Counted from the first letter of the stretch, positions 33,341-42,002 are shown. The stretch is 64,000 bases of DNA from Enterocloster bolteae (GCF_002234575.2 NZ_CP022464.2:2108001-2172000), one strand, 5' to 3'. Notes: generated by a model from the sequence alone, not told the origin. Translations and numbers: made by a program.

Positions 33341-34068
33341 CCACGATTTTGTGGCGGGAATGGCTGTTCCTCAAACGGAGGTTCTGGAGAGTTACATTTT
33401 CACAGATGGTATCGCCGCTTTTGTATTTTATTACCTTTGGGATGGGCCTGGGAAGAGTGATGGAGATGGATGGAAGGCCCTATCTCTACTACCTGATACC
33501 GGGCCTCTTAGCCATGACCACCATGCGCAACAGCTACACATCGGTTTCCACCCGCATCAGCGTCATGCGCCTCCATGAAAAGAGCTTTGAGTGTTATCTG
33601 TATTCACCCACCAGGATGCATCTGCTGGCTATGGGCCATATCCTTGCGGGAGCCCTCCGCGGTATGTATTCCGGTGTGTTTATCGTACTGTTGGGAATCG
33701 TGTCGGGGGCCAGGCTGGCCATGAACGGGTGGCTTTTGACCGCGGTTATCCTGAATTCGCTGATCTTTTCCGCCCTTGGCTTTCTGGCAGCCATGATGAT
33801 GGAGAGCCATTACGACATGAACAATTTTACTAATATTGTCATAACGCCCATGTCGTTTCTGTGCGGCACCTTCTTTTCCCTGGACGGCATACCGGAAGCG
33901 CTTAAGTGGGTGGTGAATATGATGCCGCTGACCCATACCACCCGGCTTATACGGGAAATTTCGTTTGGCGGCAGTGTCAGCTGGCCCTCCATGGCATCCG
34001 CGGTCTTGTTTGCGGCAGCGTTTACCGGAGGCTGCGTGTGGACGTGTTACCGGGAAGCAAAAGCATAA
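33331..34068 (+). CDS. ABC-2 type exporter permease
   Basis: A 245-residue protein with six predicted helices of the ABC-2 family: N-terminal WREWLFLKRRFWRVTFSQMVSPLLYFITFGMGLG, then LRGMYSGVFIVLLGIVSG, and the conserved MSFLCGTFFSLDGIPEALKWVVNMMPLTHTTRLIRE. It forms the channel for the upstream ATPase. The start ATG follows GGTGGGAGG and overlaps the ATPase stop by 10 bases. The longer frame upstream would run inside the ATPase gene. Confidence 0.9.
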   Translation: MEITTILWREWLFLKRRFWRVTFSQMVSPLLYFITFGMGLGRVMEMDGRPYLYYLIPGLLAMTTMRNSYTSVSTRISVMRLHEKSFECYLYSPTRMHLLAMGHILAGALRGMYSGVFIVLLGIVSGARLAMNGWLLTAVILNSLIFSALGFLAAMMMESHYDMNNFTNIVITPMSFLCGTFFSLDGIPEALKWVVNMMPLTHTTRLIREISFGGSVSWPSMASAVLFAAAFTGGCVWTCYREAKA

Positions 34069-34111
34069 AAACAGGGATTATGGAAAAAACTATAATATTG
34101 AGGAAAATAGA

Positions 34112-35530
34112 TTGAAGACAAAAAAGAATGAACATGTGATAAAAGAGGTATATCCCGGCTCTATTGCGCAGGAGATGGAAATAGAACCGGGCGATATACT
34201 GCTTTCAATCAATCATGAAGTGATTGAGGATGTATTTGACTATCGGTATCTGATTAAGGATGAGTACATTGAGGTGGTCATAAGAAAACCGGACGGGGAA
34301 GAGTGGCTGCTGGAAATCGACAAGGAGTATGACGATGACCTGGGTGTGGAGTTTGAAAACGGCCTGATGAGCGATTACCGTTCGTGCAGCAACAAATGCA
34401 TATTCTGCTTTATTGACCAGATGCCGCCGGGAATGCGGGAGACCCTGTATTTTAAGGACGACGATTCCAGGCTTTCTTTCCTGCAGGGAAATTACATTAC
34501 TCTGACCAATATGAAGGAGAGGGACATAGAGAGAATCATCCGTATGCAGCTGGCCCCCATCAACATATCGGTGCAGACTACCAACCCGCAGCTGCGCTGT
34601 AAGATGCTCAACAACCGTTTTGCGGGAGATAAGCTTAAGTATCTGCAGATGCTCTATGACGGCCATGTGGAGATGAACGGCCAGGTGGTCTGCTGCAAGA
34701 ACGTAAATGACGGAGCAGAGTTAGAGAGGACCATCCGGGATTTATCCCGATACCTGCCTTTCCTGAGAAGCGTTTCCGTGGTGCCTGCCGGAATTACAAA
34801 ATTCAGGGAGGGATTGTTTCCCATTGAGTTATATACCAAGGAAGAGGCAGGCGCTGTCATCGACATGGTGGAAAGCCGCCAGCAGGAGTTTTATGAGCAA
34901 TACGGCCTTCATTTCATTCATGCCAGTGATGAGTGGTACATTATTGCAGGCAGGGATTTCCCTGAGGAAGAGCGTTACGACGGCTATATCCAGCTGGAGA
35001 ACGGCGTGGGTATGATGCGTATGTTCATCAATGAATTTAACGAGGCCCTGGAGGATGTGATCAGCAAAAAGGAGTATGAAGAGCTGGCCGGAACCGTTTC
35101 AAGGACCCTGACCATTGCAACGGGAAAGCTGACGTATCCCACCATCTGCGGCTTCGCAGGAAAGCTGATGGATGCGTTTCCCCATCTCACGGTTCATGTG
35201 TACGCTATAAGGAATGATTTCTTTGGGGAGACCATTACGGTATCCGGCCTTATAACGGGACAGGACCTGATAGGACAGTTAAAGGAACGGCAGGCAGCGG
35301 GGGAGGATTTGGGAGAAGTACTGCAGATTCCCTCCAATATGCTGCGGGTGGGTGAGCAGGTATTTTTAGATGATCTGACGGTCCGGGATGTGGAGCGGGA
35401 GCTGGGGATGAAGGTGGTGGCAGTGGAATCAGGAGGCAGGGAGTTCATTGACGCCATATTGGATCCGGAATACAGAATGGAACGAAGGAATGATAATTTT
35501 GTGTACATCCAGGCCTATGACCGGAAGTAA
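34112..35530 (+). CDS. DUF512 radical SAM protein with PDZ-like domain
   Basis: The 472-residue protein has an N-terminal PDZ-like domain (VIKEVYPGSIAQEMEIEPGDILLSING-type, SINHEVIED). A radical SAM cluster follows, with Cys92, Cys96 and Cys99 in SCSNKCIFCFIDQMP, and then the DUF512 domain. The family is widespread in Clostridia and often annotated near the GTPase Der/EngA; its reaction is unknown. I place the start at a TTG with TTGAGGAAA nine bases upstream because the first plausible residues of the PDZ domain follow directly. No in-frame ATG fits; the longest frame would overlap the permease gene. Confidence 0.85.
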   Translation: MKTKKNEHVIKEVYPGSIAQEMEIEPGDILLSINHEVIEDVFDYRYLIKDEYIEVVIRKPDGEEWLLEIDKEYDDDLGVEFENGLMSDYRSCSNKCIFCFIDQMPPGMRETLYFKDDDSRLSFLQGNYITLTNMKERDIERIIRMQLAPINISVQTTNPQLRCKMLNNRFAGDKLKYLQMLYDGHVEMNGQVVCCKNVNDGAELERTIRDLSRYLPFLRSVSVVPAGITKFREGLFPIELYTKEEAGAVIDMVESRQQEFYEQYGLHFIHASDEWYIIAGRDFPEEERYDGYIQLENGVGMMRMFINEFNEALEDVISKKEYEELAGTVSRTLTIATGKLTYPTICGFAGKLMDAFPHLTVHVYAIRNDFFGETITVSGLITGQDLIGQLKERQAAGEDLGEVLQIPSNMLRVGEQVFLDDLTVRDVERELGMKVVAVESGGREFIDAILDPEYRMERRNDNFVYIQAYDRK

Positions 35531-35533
35531 GAT

Positions 35534-35548
35534 ATAGTTTTAAACTAT
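35534..35548. promoter_or_regulatory. 15-bp dyad upstream of metF, candidate LysR activation site
   Basis: ATAGTTTTAAACTAT is a perfect dyad that fits the LysR ATA-N9-TAT form, extended to 17 bp here. It is centred ~66 bases before the start point predicted from TATGAT at 35595, the usual LysR activating position. The -35 box at that promoter is poor. Confidence 0.55.
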
Positions 35549-35671
35549 AGCTGCCCATAAAATTTACAAATTATCCCTTCCTTTTGTTTTGTGCTATGAT
35601 TACTGCAATCAGAAAACATGAGCAGCCGGAAATCATGGCCAAGACTTATTGAAGGAAGGGAACAAACATAC

Positions 35672-36535
35672 ATGAAGACATCATCATTGTTCAACCATAA
35701 AACAGTACTGTCCCTGGAGGTTTTTCCTCCCAAAAGGACAGCGCCCGTTGACACGATTTATAACACGCTGGATGAGCTTAAGGGAATCACCCCTGATTTT
35801 ATCAGCGTCACATATGGAGCGGGTGGCAGCGAGAACAGTCAGACAACGCTTAAGATTGCGTCTGCTATTAAGCATAAATACGGCATAGAGAGCGTGGCCC
35901 ATATTCCGTGCCTGAACCTGACAAGGGACGATGTCCTGCTGATTCTGGAACAGCTGAAGGAACAGAAAATAGAGAATATACTGGCCCTGCGGGGGGACCG
36001 CACCGCGGACAGGGAGCCGGCTGGGGATTTCCGGTACGCGGCGGATTTGGTGGAGTTTATAAAGAACCATGGGGATTTTAATATAATAGGCGCCTGTTAC
36101 CCGGAAGGCCATCAGGAATCCGGCGGCCTGGTAAGGGATATGAAACACTTAAAAGATAAGGTGGACGCCGGTGTCAGCCAGCTTATCACCCAGCTTTTCT
36201 TTGACAACGAGTATTTTTACCGCTTCAGGGAACGGATGGATTTGGTTGGAATCCATGTTCCGGTGGAGGCCGGAATCATGCCGGTGGTCAACAAAAAGCA
36301 GATTGAGCGCATGGTATCCCTGTGCGGCGTAAAGCTGCCGAAAAAATTCATCTCCATGATGGAGCGGTACGGGGATAACCCCATTGCCATGCGGGACGCG
36401 GGAATCGCCTACGCGGTAGACCAGATTGTGGACCTGGCAGCCGGCGGCGTGGACGGCATCCACCTGTATACCATGAATAATCCTTATATTGCCAACCGGA
36501 TTTACGAATCCGTATTCCGGCTGATGGCGTCTTAG
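35672..36535 (+). CDS. metF: Methylenetetrahydrofolate reductase
   Basis: A 287-residue TIM-barrel flavoprotein that reduces 5,10-methylene-THF to 5-methyl-THF for methionine synthesis. The N-terminus SLEVFPPK carries the catalytic Glu16, followed by DFISVTYGAGGS, NILALRGD, IGACYPEGHQES and QLFFDNEYFYRF. The C-terminal GIHLYTMNNP is standard. The start is the ATG behind GAAGGAAGGG. It converges with the LysR gene, 13 bases between stops. A shared dyad upstream of both genes suggests that the LysR protein activates it. Confidence 0.95.
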   Translation: MKTSSLFNHKTVLSLEVFPPKRTAPVDTIYNTLDELKGITPDFISVTYGAGGSENSQTTLKIASAIKHKYGIESVAHIPCLNLTRDDVLLILEQLKEQKIENILALRGDRTADREPAGDFRYAADLVEFIKNHGDFNIIGACYPEGHQESGGLVRDMKHLKDKVDAGVSQLITQLFFDNEYFYRFRERMDLVGIHVPVEAGIMPVVNKKQIERMVSLCGVKLPKKFISMMERYGDNPIAMRDAGIAYAVDQIVDLAAGGVDGIHLYTMNNPYIANRIYESVFRLMAS

Positions 36536-36548
36536 GGTAGGTTCTGCC

Positions 36549-37457
36549 CTAAGACTGACTGCTGATCAGCCGGTGTAATTCCTCCAGATATTTCCCGGCA
36601 AATTCGCTGAGATGGATTCTGGGGTCCCCAATCCATCCGATGACCATGTTTTCCTCTGTTTCCAGGGGAACTGCCATGATGGAGTCGCCGTTCAGGTTGC
36701 GGTTTAAAATGCCGCTGCATATGGTATATCCGTTTAGTCCGATGAGAAGATTGAACAGGGTGGCCCTGTCGCTGACATAGATTACTTTTTTTCTGGGAAT
36801 GGTGCTGAGGATTTCCTCTGAGAAGTAAAAGGAATTTTTTTCGCCCTGCTCAAAGGCCAGGAAGGGGTAATCCTCCAAATCCTCAATGGCAACGCTGTTT
36901 CTGGCGGACAGGGGGTGGGTTACGCTGATGAATACATGGGGGCTGGCCTTAAACAGCGGATGGAATAAAAGGCCGCTTTCCTTGAACAGCTTTTCCAGCA
37001 CCTTCCGGTTAAAATCATTGATGTAGAGGATGCCCAGCTCACTCCTGTAATTCTTTACATCGTCGATAATCTCATAGGTGCGGGTCTCCCTCAGGGTGAA
37101 TTCATATTCGTCCGTGTTCTGGCAGGATACCAGGTTGGCGAACGCATTGACGGCAAAGGCATAGTGCTGGGTGGATATGGAGCAGATACGCTTCACCGGT
37201 TTTTTGTTTGTGTAGTGCTGCTCCAACAGCTCGGCCTGCTCCAGCACCTGTCTGGCATAGGACAGGAACTCCATTCCCTGGGAAGACAGGGCGATCCCCT
37301 TGGAGCTGCGGTTGAAGATGGATATGCCCATTTCCTTTTCCAGCTCCCTTACTGAATTGGAAAGACTGGGCTGGGTTATGAAAAGATGTTTGGCTGCCTC
37401 GGAAATAGAGCCGCAGTTTACGATGGTTACAATATAGCGCAGTTGCTGCAGGGTCAT
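36549..37457 (-). CDS. LysR family transcriptional regulator
   Basis: A 302-residue LysR protein with a classic N-terminus: MTLQQLRYIVTIVNCGSISEAAKHLFITQPSLSNSVRELEKEMG. Its effector domain is typical in length. The start follows GGAGGT seven bases upstream; an upstream GTG/ATG extension would run through the leader hairpin. An identical dyad, in opposite orientation, occurs upstream of metF and upstream of this gene, so it probably activates metF and represses itself. Methionine-pathway effectors such as homocysteine or O-acetylhomoserine would be natural (inference). Confidence 0.9.
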   Translation of the reverse strand: MTLQQLRYIVTIVNCGSISEAAKHLFITQPSLSNSVRELEKEMGISIFNRSSKGIALSSQGMEFLSYARQVLEQAELLEQHYTNKKPVKRICSISTQHYAFAVNAFANLVSCQNTDEYEFTLRETRTYEIIDDVKNYRSELGILYINDFNRKVLEKLFKESGLLFHPLFKASPHVFISVTHPLSARNSVAIEDLEDYPFLAFEQGEKNSFYFSEEILSTIPRKKVIYVSDRATLFNLLIGLNGYTICSGILNRNLNGDSIMAVPLETEENMVIGWIGDPRIHLSEFAGKYLEELHRLISSQS

Positions 37458-37464
37458 GACTAAT

Positions 37465-37492
37465 ACCTCCATTGCATTTAATGCATGGAGGT
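37465..37492 (-). promoter_or_regulatory. Leader hairpin sequestering the lysR ribosome site
   Basis: ACCTCCAT (37465) and ATGGAGGT (37485) are perfectly complementary and enclose a second short palindrome. In the transcript the 3' arm contains the GGAGG that serves the LysR start, so folding would hide it. A three-codon AUG-CAU-UAA frame lies in the loop. Confidence 0.6.
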
Positions 37493-37510
37493 ATTTTAGC
37501 ACGAAATGAT

Positions 37511-37525
37511 ATAGTTTAAAACTAT
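37511..37525. promoter_or_regulatory. 15-bp dyad upstream of lysR, candidate autoregulatory site
   Basis: ATAGTTTAAAACTAT is the exact reverse complement of the dyad upstream of metF. Relative to a TAAAAT -10 box at 37498-37493 (minus strand), it overlaps the -35 region, where binding would repress. Confidence 0.55.
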
Positions 37526-37526
37526 G

Positions 37527-38441
37527 TCATTCCATATTTTTATGATTTTTGCGGTACCGTCCTGATGTCAGCCGGCTGATGCGTCTGTGAAGTTCGGAAC
37601 AGATACAGTAAAAGGTTATGACGGTAAGGCAGACGGCTGTCAGCAGGAGGGCATAGTCTGTGAAGGATTGGGGACGGTTTCTGTATGCCCTGTTAAGAAA
37701 TGGTATCCCCAAAACAATGGAGAAATACCAGAAAGCAGGGGCAGCCCATCTTCCCAGGGCCCTTATGGGGTAAAATCCGGCCCGGGCCCGGCTGTTTCCC
37801 CGGTGGGATGTTCCGGGAGCAGCAGAGCATTTCCGGGAGACGTATTCTCCCAGCTGGCAGACGGCAAACAGGGCGGTAAAGTAAACAGCCGTTCCGATGA
37901 TGGTATGAAGCTGTTTTGGCGTGAGCCATATGCTCCAGGCCCGGGCCGGTGCTGGGCCGGATGATCCGGCCGTTTCTGCCCATGCAGAGCCGGATACGTC
38001 TGTCCATGCCGTGCCTGACATTCCCAGATATATGGGAATGAAAATGGAGAACAGGATACGAAAGCCGTTGACAAAGATGGTCAGCAGATAGGAAGCCAGG
38101 GCGCTTAGGGCCATCCATCCTATTTTTCCCTTTATGGTTCTCATCCGGTGAATATAGGAAAAGACCAGGGCTGTCATGGAAATCATCAGGAACTGGAGAC
38201 CGGAGCAGGAGGCAGCTATGATGAAGCGGCAGGAGTGGCTGACATAACCTGTCTGAGGGACCTTTATGAAGGGAATTCCGCTAAGGGCGCTGACCCACCG
38301 GGCAGTGGGGGCCAGAATCCATGAGAGGCTGTCCGGGCCCCCGCGGCTGTAATAATATTTCATTCCCAGCAGCAGGAAGGCTCCTGCCAGATAGAAGGGG
38401 ATGTTGCGGCGGATTAAAGATTTAGCGCTAGGAATGTCCAT
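37527..38441 (-). CDS. Exosortase family transpeptidase
   Basis: A 304-residue membrane protein with about eight helices carrying the three exosortase catalytic residues in order: Cys79 in AASCSGLQFL, Arg128 in IFVNGFRILFS, and His179 in KQLHTIIGTAVYF. Exosortases cut C-terminal PEP-CTERM-like tails and join the protein to a surface acceptor, analogous to sortases. It is three bases from the VIT/vWA gene, whose tail has such a signal, so that is likely its only substrate. The family is rare in Firmicutes. It could correspond to the exosortase K type, but I cannot confirm the subtype. Confidence 0.82.
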   Translation of the reverse strand: MDIPSAKSLIRRNIPFYLAGAFLLLGMKYYYSRGGPDSLSWILAPTARWVSALSGIPFIKVPQTGYVSHSCRFIIAASCSGLQFLMISMTALVFSYIHRMRTIKGKIGWMALSALASYLLTIFVNGFRILFSIFIPIYLGMSGTAWTDVSGSAWAETAGSSGPAPARAWSIWLTPKQLHTIIGTAVYFTALFAVCQLGEYVSRKCSAAPGTSHRGNSRARAGFYPIRALGRWAAPAFWYFSIVLGIPFLNRAYRNRPQSFTDYALLLTAVCLTVITFYCICSELHRRISRLTSGRYRKNHKNME

Positions 38442-38444
38442 TGA

Positions 38445-40496
38445 TTAAGCCTCCTCTGTTTTTCTCTTTTTTCTGTCAGCCCGGCTTCGGCGGATACAGC
38501 CTGCTGCCATTATGACTCCTGCGGCACACATCAGTATCAGGGTTCCTGGTTCTGAGCCAATGGTATATCCGGCTCCCACGGCAAAATTAGATACGTGCTG
38601 CGGCAGCGGAAGGGGCTGTTTCACATCCGCGGCAGAACCATCCTGGCTGCGGACTGTTTCAGTCACGGCAATAAATGACGTGTAGGGCGTCATCATGCTG
38701 TAGTCCAGTCCAAGCTGTGTGACTGTTTTTTTGATCATGGCCTGTCTGACTGCATCCTGGACATCCTCCCGTGTGCCGTAATCTGTCAGACGTTCCACCT
38801 TTGTCCTGGCCCACAGATAGGGGATGGCTGTATTGTCTGCCGGGGCCTCTGCCCGGCCTACCGGTATTTCCTGCATATAATCCTGGTTTCCGGTTTTTCC
38901 GGTTATACGAATGGTGCCGGAAGGCTGGCCCCGCCATTTTCCAAACAGGACAATGGGTCTTTGGGCAAACAGGGTGGGAAGGATGTCCGGCTCTACATCG
39001 TAAACATCAAAACCGTCAAAGGAAACATTTATGCCGGTCATGACAGGGGACTGGATATAAGTGCTGAAATCACAGGCTGTGTCTGATGCCTGTGACGGTT
39101 CTGTTACAACAAAGGCTTCGCCGGAACCGGCTTTTGCGATTCCGTCGATTAAATAGCGGTTGACGGAGGTGCCGATTCCAAAGGAGAAGAAATCTGCTGT
39201 CTTAAGATTCCTGTTTATGAGGCTGAATATGGACGATTCATCGGACATATAGCCGTCTGTGATAGTGACAATGCTTCTGGCCATCCGCGGGTCCCTTGGA
39301 AGGGAGACTGCCTGTTCAAGGGCCGGGGCCAGCTCCGTGCCGCCGCCTCCGTCCTGGCGCTCAATCAGGTCAATGGCCTGCCGGATGTTTTCTGCGGTGG
39401 CAGGTACGGATTTTGGCGCCATGGAAACGGCTGTATCTGAGAACAGGATCAGGTTAAACTGGTCAGAATCCCTGAGATTGCCAACCAGGTTCCCTATGAG
39501 CTCCTTTGCGGTGTCAAGGGGATACCCGAACATGGAGCCTGACACATCCAGCACAAATATGTATTCACGGGGCGGAATCTCTTCCGCCCTGACACGCTCC
39601 GGGGGCTGTACCATCAGCATGAAGAAATTTTCTTTTTCCCCGGTGTTCAGCATGAGTCCGCAGTTTATCTCCTGCCCGGTAAGTCTGTAATCCAGGATGA
39701 AGTCCCGGTCCCCTGCAAACTCCCCGGAATCAGAGAGGGTTACATGGGCAATGGATTCGCTTTCCTTTTCCACCTTGATTTTATGGGAACTGCTGGTCAG
39801 GCTGGAAATGGGGACGCCTGCGGAGAGGCTGACGGCAATTTCATAGGTACCCTGCGGGGCGGTCCCTTCCTCCAGGTAAGGACTTGCCGTCCACTCATCT
39901 CCCCCGCCTGTTTCCGGGGCAGAGCCGGCATACCGTGGGCCGGTCACGGTGGGGAACACAAACTGGTAAACCCCGTCCCTGGGGGATATCAGTTCGGTGT
40001 AGTGCAGTTCAATTCGCACCGTATCCCCGGGCATTACATTGGCCACATTCATGGTAAATACATTGGGACGCTGCTGCTCCAGCAGAGAGGCGCTTTTTCC
40101 CTCGCTTTTAGCTTCCTCGAATTCTGTTTTGGCCTCTTCCCTTTCCTTTATTTTTGCCGTGATTACCTCGTTCCCGATTTCCATTTTCATTCCATGTACC
40201 GTAACCCTGGCAGATGCCGGGAACACGTAGCTGGCATTGATGGGTATTGTCCCTTCGTTGGCATAGGTCTGGGTGACATATGTTTCGGCAATGACACCGT
40301 TTATTGTGGAGGACACACTTGTGTCCTTCAGGGGGAACTGGTCTGCCGCCTGTGCAGCGTCCTGTACAAAGAAATAGGGGGCAAGGGTCTTGTCCGCCGT
40401 ATCCCCGTCCGGTTCCTCACCGTAGACCGCAGCAGGGGTCAGGGCCAGCATAAGTAGTGTCAGACATACATAAAGCCAGGTTTTCTTCCGTTTCAT
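38445..40496 (-). CDS. VIT/vWA surface protein with exosortase sorting signal
   Basis: A signal peptide (KTWLYVCLTLLMLALTPAAVYG) leads into a VIT domain (~55-185; VAETYVTQTYANEG, FPASARVTVHGMKMEIG). A von Willebrand A domain follows with an intact MIDAS (FVLDVSGSMFG, then ITDGYM), and a beta-rich region. The C-terminus reads GSEPGTLILMCAAGVIMAAGC followed by a basic RRSRADRKKRK anchor, a tripartite signal of PEP-CTERM type with SEP/EPG motif. The start is the ATG behind GAGGTG. Metal-dependent adhesion or binding is expected from vWA, but the ligand is unknown. It is the first gene of a two-gene operon with the exosortase. Confidence 0.86.
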   Translation of the reverse strand: MKRKKTWLYVCLTLLMLALTPAAVYGEEPDGDTADKTLAPYFFVQDAAQAADQFPLKDTSVSSTINGVIAETYVTQTYANEGTIPINASYVFPASARVTVHGMKMEIGNEVITAKIKEREEAKTEFEEAKSEGKSASLLEQQRPNVFTMNVANVMPGDTVRIELHYTELISPRDGVYQFVFPTVTGPRYAGSAPETGGGDEWTASPYLEEGTAPQGTYEIAVSLSAGVPISSLTSSSHKIKVEKESESIAHVTLSDSGEFAGDRDFILDYRLTGQEINCGLMLNTGEKENFFMLMVQPPERVRAEEIPPREYIFVLDVSGSMFGYPLDTAKELIGNLVGNLRDSDQFNLILFSDTAVSMAPKSVPATAENIRQAIDLIERQDGGGGTELAPALEQAVSLPRDPRMARSIVTITDGYMSDESSIFSLINRNLKTADFFSFGIGTSVNRYLIDGIAKAGSGEAFVVTEPSQASDTACDFSTYIQSPVMTGINVSFDGFDVYDVEPDILPTLFAQRPIVLFGKWRGQPSGTIRITGKTGNQDYMQEIPVGRAEAPADNTAIPYLWARTKVERLTDYGTREDVQDAVRQAMIKKTVTQLGLDYSMMTPYTSFIAVTETVRSQDGSAADVKQPLPLPQHVSNFAVGAGYTIGSEPGTLILMCAAGVIMAAGCIRRSRADRKKRKTEEA

Positions 40497-40556
40497 TGTT
40501 TGCACCTCGTTTGTTTTTGTTTGGGGTTTTCTTATAATCCAGATTACAATGGCCAG

Positions 40557-40600
40557 GCATCAAAATGGCATCAAAGATGCATCATATTTGCATCATATGA
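40557..40600. repeat. Four-copy 11-nt tandem repeat (GCATCA type)
   Basis: GCATCAAAATG, GCATCAAAGAT, GCATCATATTT, GCATCATATGA follow in exact 11-base register, in the intergenic region between the VIT/vWA gene and the antiporter. Confidence 0.85.
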
Positions 40601-40608
40601 AAAAACAA

Positions 40609-40641
40609 GTGAAAACCAAATGAAAACCAAATGAAAAAGGA
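40609..40641. repeat. Three-copy 11-nt tandem repeat (ATGAAAACCAA type)
   Basis: GTGAAAACCAA, ATGAAAACCAA, ATGAAAAAGGA: a second 11-base array with a different unit, eight bases after the previous one. Confidence 0.8.
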
Positions 40642-40689
40642 AATCATTGACATCCTGTAATTTTAGTTATAAAATAAGTACCGGGAATG

Positions 40690-40790
40690 AAGTTCTCCCT
40701 TAGTCTGACTAGAACCGCTTATAAAGCTGATGACTTCTGCATTATGTATTAACGCAGAAATGATCGGCTTTTTCTGCGTTTATAAGGAGG
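40690..40790 (+). promoter_or_regulatory. Structured leader of the antiporter gene, possible riboswitch or attenuator
   Basis: A 5' hairpin (GTTCT ... AGAAC) is followed by a perfect 10-bp stem, AACGCAGAAA (40751) with TTTCTGCGTT (40771), ending five bases before GGAGG. TTCTGC at 40735 could pair with GCAGAA at 40754 instead, giving mutually exclusive folds. Antiporter genes are known targets of Na+ and Li+ riboswitches, but I do not recognise a known consensus. The rest of the 40497-40800 gap holds the two 11-base arrays. Confidence 0.45.
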
Positions 40791-40800
40791 AAAAGGATAT

Positions 40801-41980
40801 GCTGATTAGTATTGCTTTTATGTTGATGCTGGGAATGTTTCTGGGGTGGGTGTGCAGGAAGCTGCGCCTGCCCGGCCTTATGGGGATGATTTTTACCGGG
40901 GTTCTTCTGGGTCCCTACGCCCTGAATCTGATTGATGGGTCTATATTGAATATTTCTTCAGAGCTGAGACGGATTGCCCTTATTATCATATTGATGAGGG
41001 CAGGGCTTTCCCTGGATTTAAATGACCTTAAAAAGGTGGGGCGCCCGGCCGTGCTCATGTGCTTTCTTCCGGCCTGCTTTGAGATATTGGGAATGGTCCT
41101 TCTGGCGCCCCGGCTACTGGGGATTTCGGTTCTCGACGCCGCCATCATGGGAGCTGTGGTGGGAGCGGTGTCCCCGGCTGTCATAGTTCCCAAGATGTTA
41201 AAGCTGATTGAAGACGGGTACGGCACGGATAAGGGGATTCCGCAGCTGCTTTTGGCAGGGGCATCCGTGGACGATGTGTTTGTGATTGTGATGTTCACGG
41301 CGTTTACGGGCCTGGCCCAGGGCGGGAGCGTATCACCCATAAGCTTTGTTAAGATACCTGTTTCCATTCTGATTGGAAGTTTTATCGGACTGGCGGCCGG
41401 CTGGGGGCTGGCCGTATATTTTAAGAGAGTCCATATTCGGGATACGGTCAAGGTCATCATTCTGCTGTGTGTCTCTTTTATCCTGGTGACGTTAGAGGAC
41501 AGATATTCGGATATTGTGCCCTTTTCCTCCCTGATTTCAGTCATGGGAATCGGAATCGCCCTTCAGAAGAAACGGGAGGAGGCAGCCCGCCGTCTTTCCG
41601 TTAAGTTCAATAAGGTGTGGGTCTGTGCCGAAATCATGCTCTTTGTCCTGGTAGGGGCAACTGTAAACATCCATTATGCATTGAGCGCAGGCGTGTGGGC
41701 GGTTATACTGATATTCGGCGTGCTGGTTTTCAGGATGGCAGGCGTGTTCTGCTGCCTGGCCGGGACCAGGCTTAATATGAAGGAGCGGGTATTCTGCATG
41801 ATAGGTTATATGCCAAAAGCTACGGTACAGGCCGCCATAGGCGGGGTGCCTCTGGCCATGGGTCTGGCCTGCGGAGATATCGTGCTGACGGTGGCTGTGC
41901 TGGCCATATTGATTACCGCACCTTTGGGAGCTTTTTTGATTGACCTGACCTATAAGCGTTTTTTGCAAGAAAGATTATAA
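40801..41980 (+). CDS. Cation:proton antiporter
   Basis: A 392-residue protein with about twelve helices of the CPA family: GWVCRKLRLPGLMGMIFTGVLLGPYAL at the start, LIIILMRAGLSLDLNDLKK, and GAVVGAVSPAVIVPKML. The DxD-type ion site region is GASVDDVFVIVMF. A central stretch SLISVMGIGIALQKKREE is typical. It exchanges Na+, K+ or Li+ for H+. The ATG follows AAGGAGGAAAAGG. The start is controlled by a structured leader. The last codons begin a 12-base repeat array that crosses the stop. Confidence 0.88.
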
Positions 41981-42002
41981 GAAAGATCAGAAGAAAGATG
42001 AA
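41967..42002 (+). repeat. Three-copy 12-nt tandem repeat across the antiporter stop codon
   Basis: AAGAAAGATTAT, AAGAAAGATCAG, AAGAAAGATGAA. The stop codon lies at the junction of units one and two, so the array starts in coding sequence. Confidence 0.88.

Noticed and set aside
35531..35550. The ATAGTTT dyad after the DUF512 gene as a terminator
   Set aside because: The stem is purely AT-rich and has no T-tract; the identical sequence at lysR fits an operator better.
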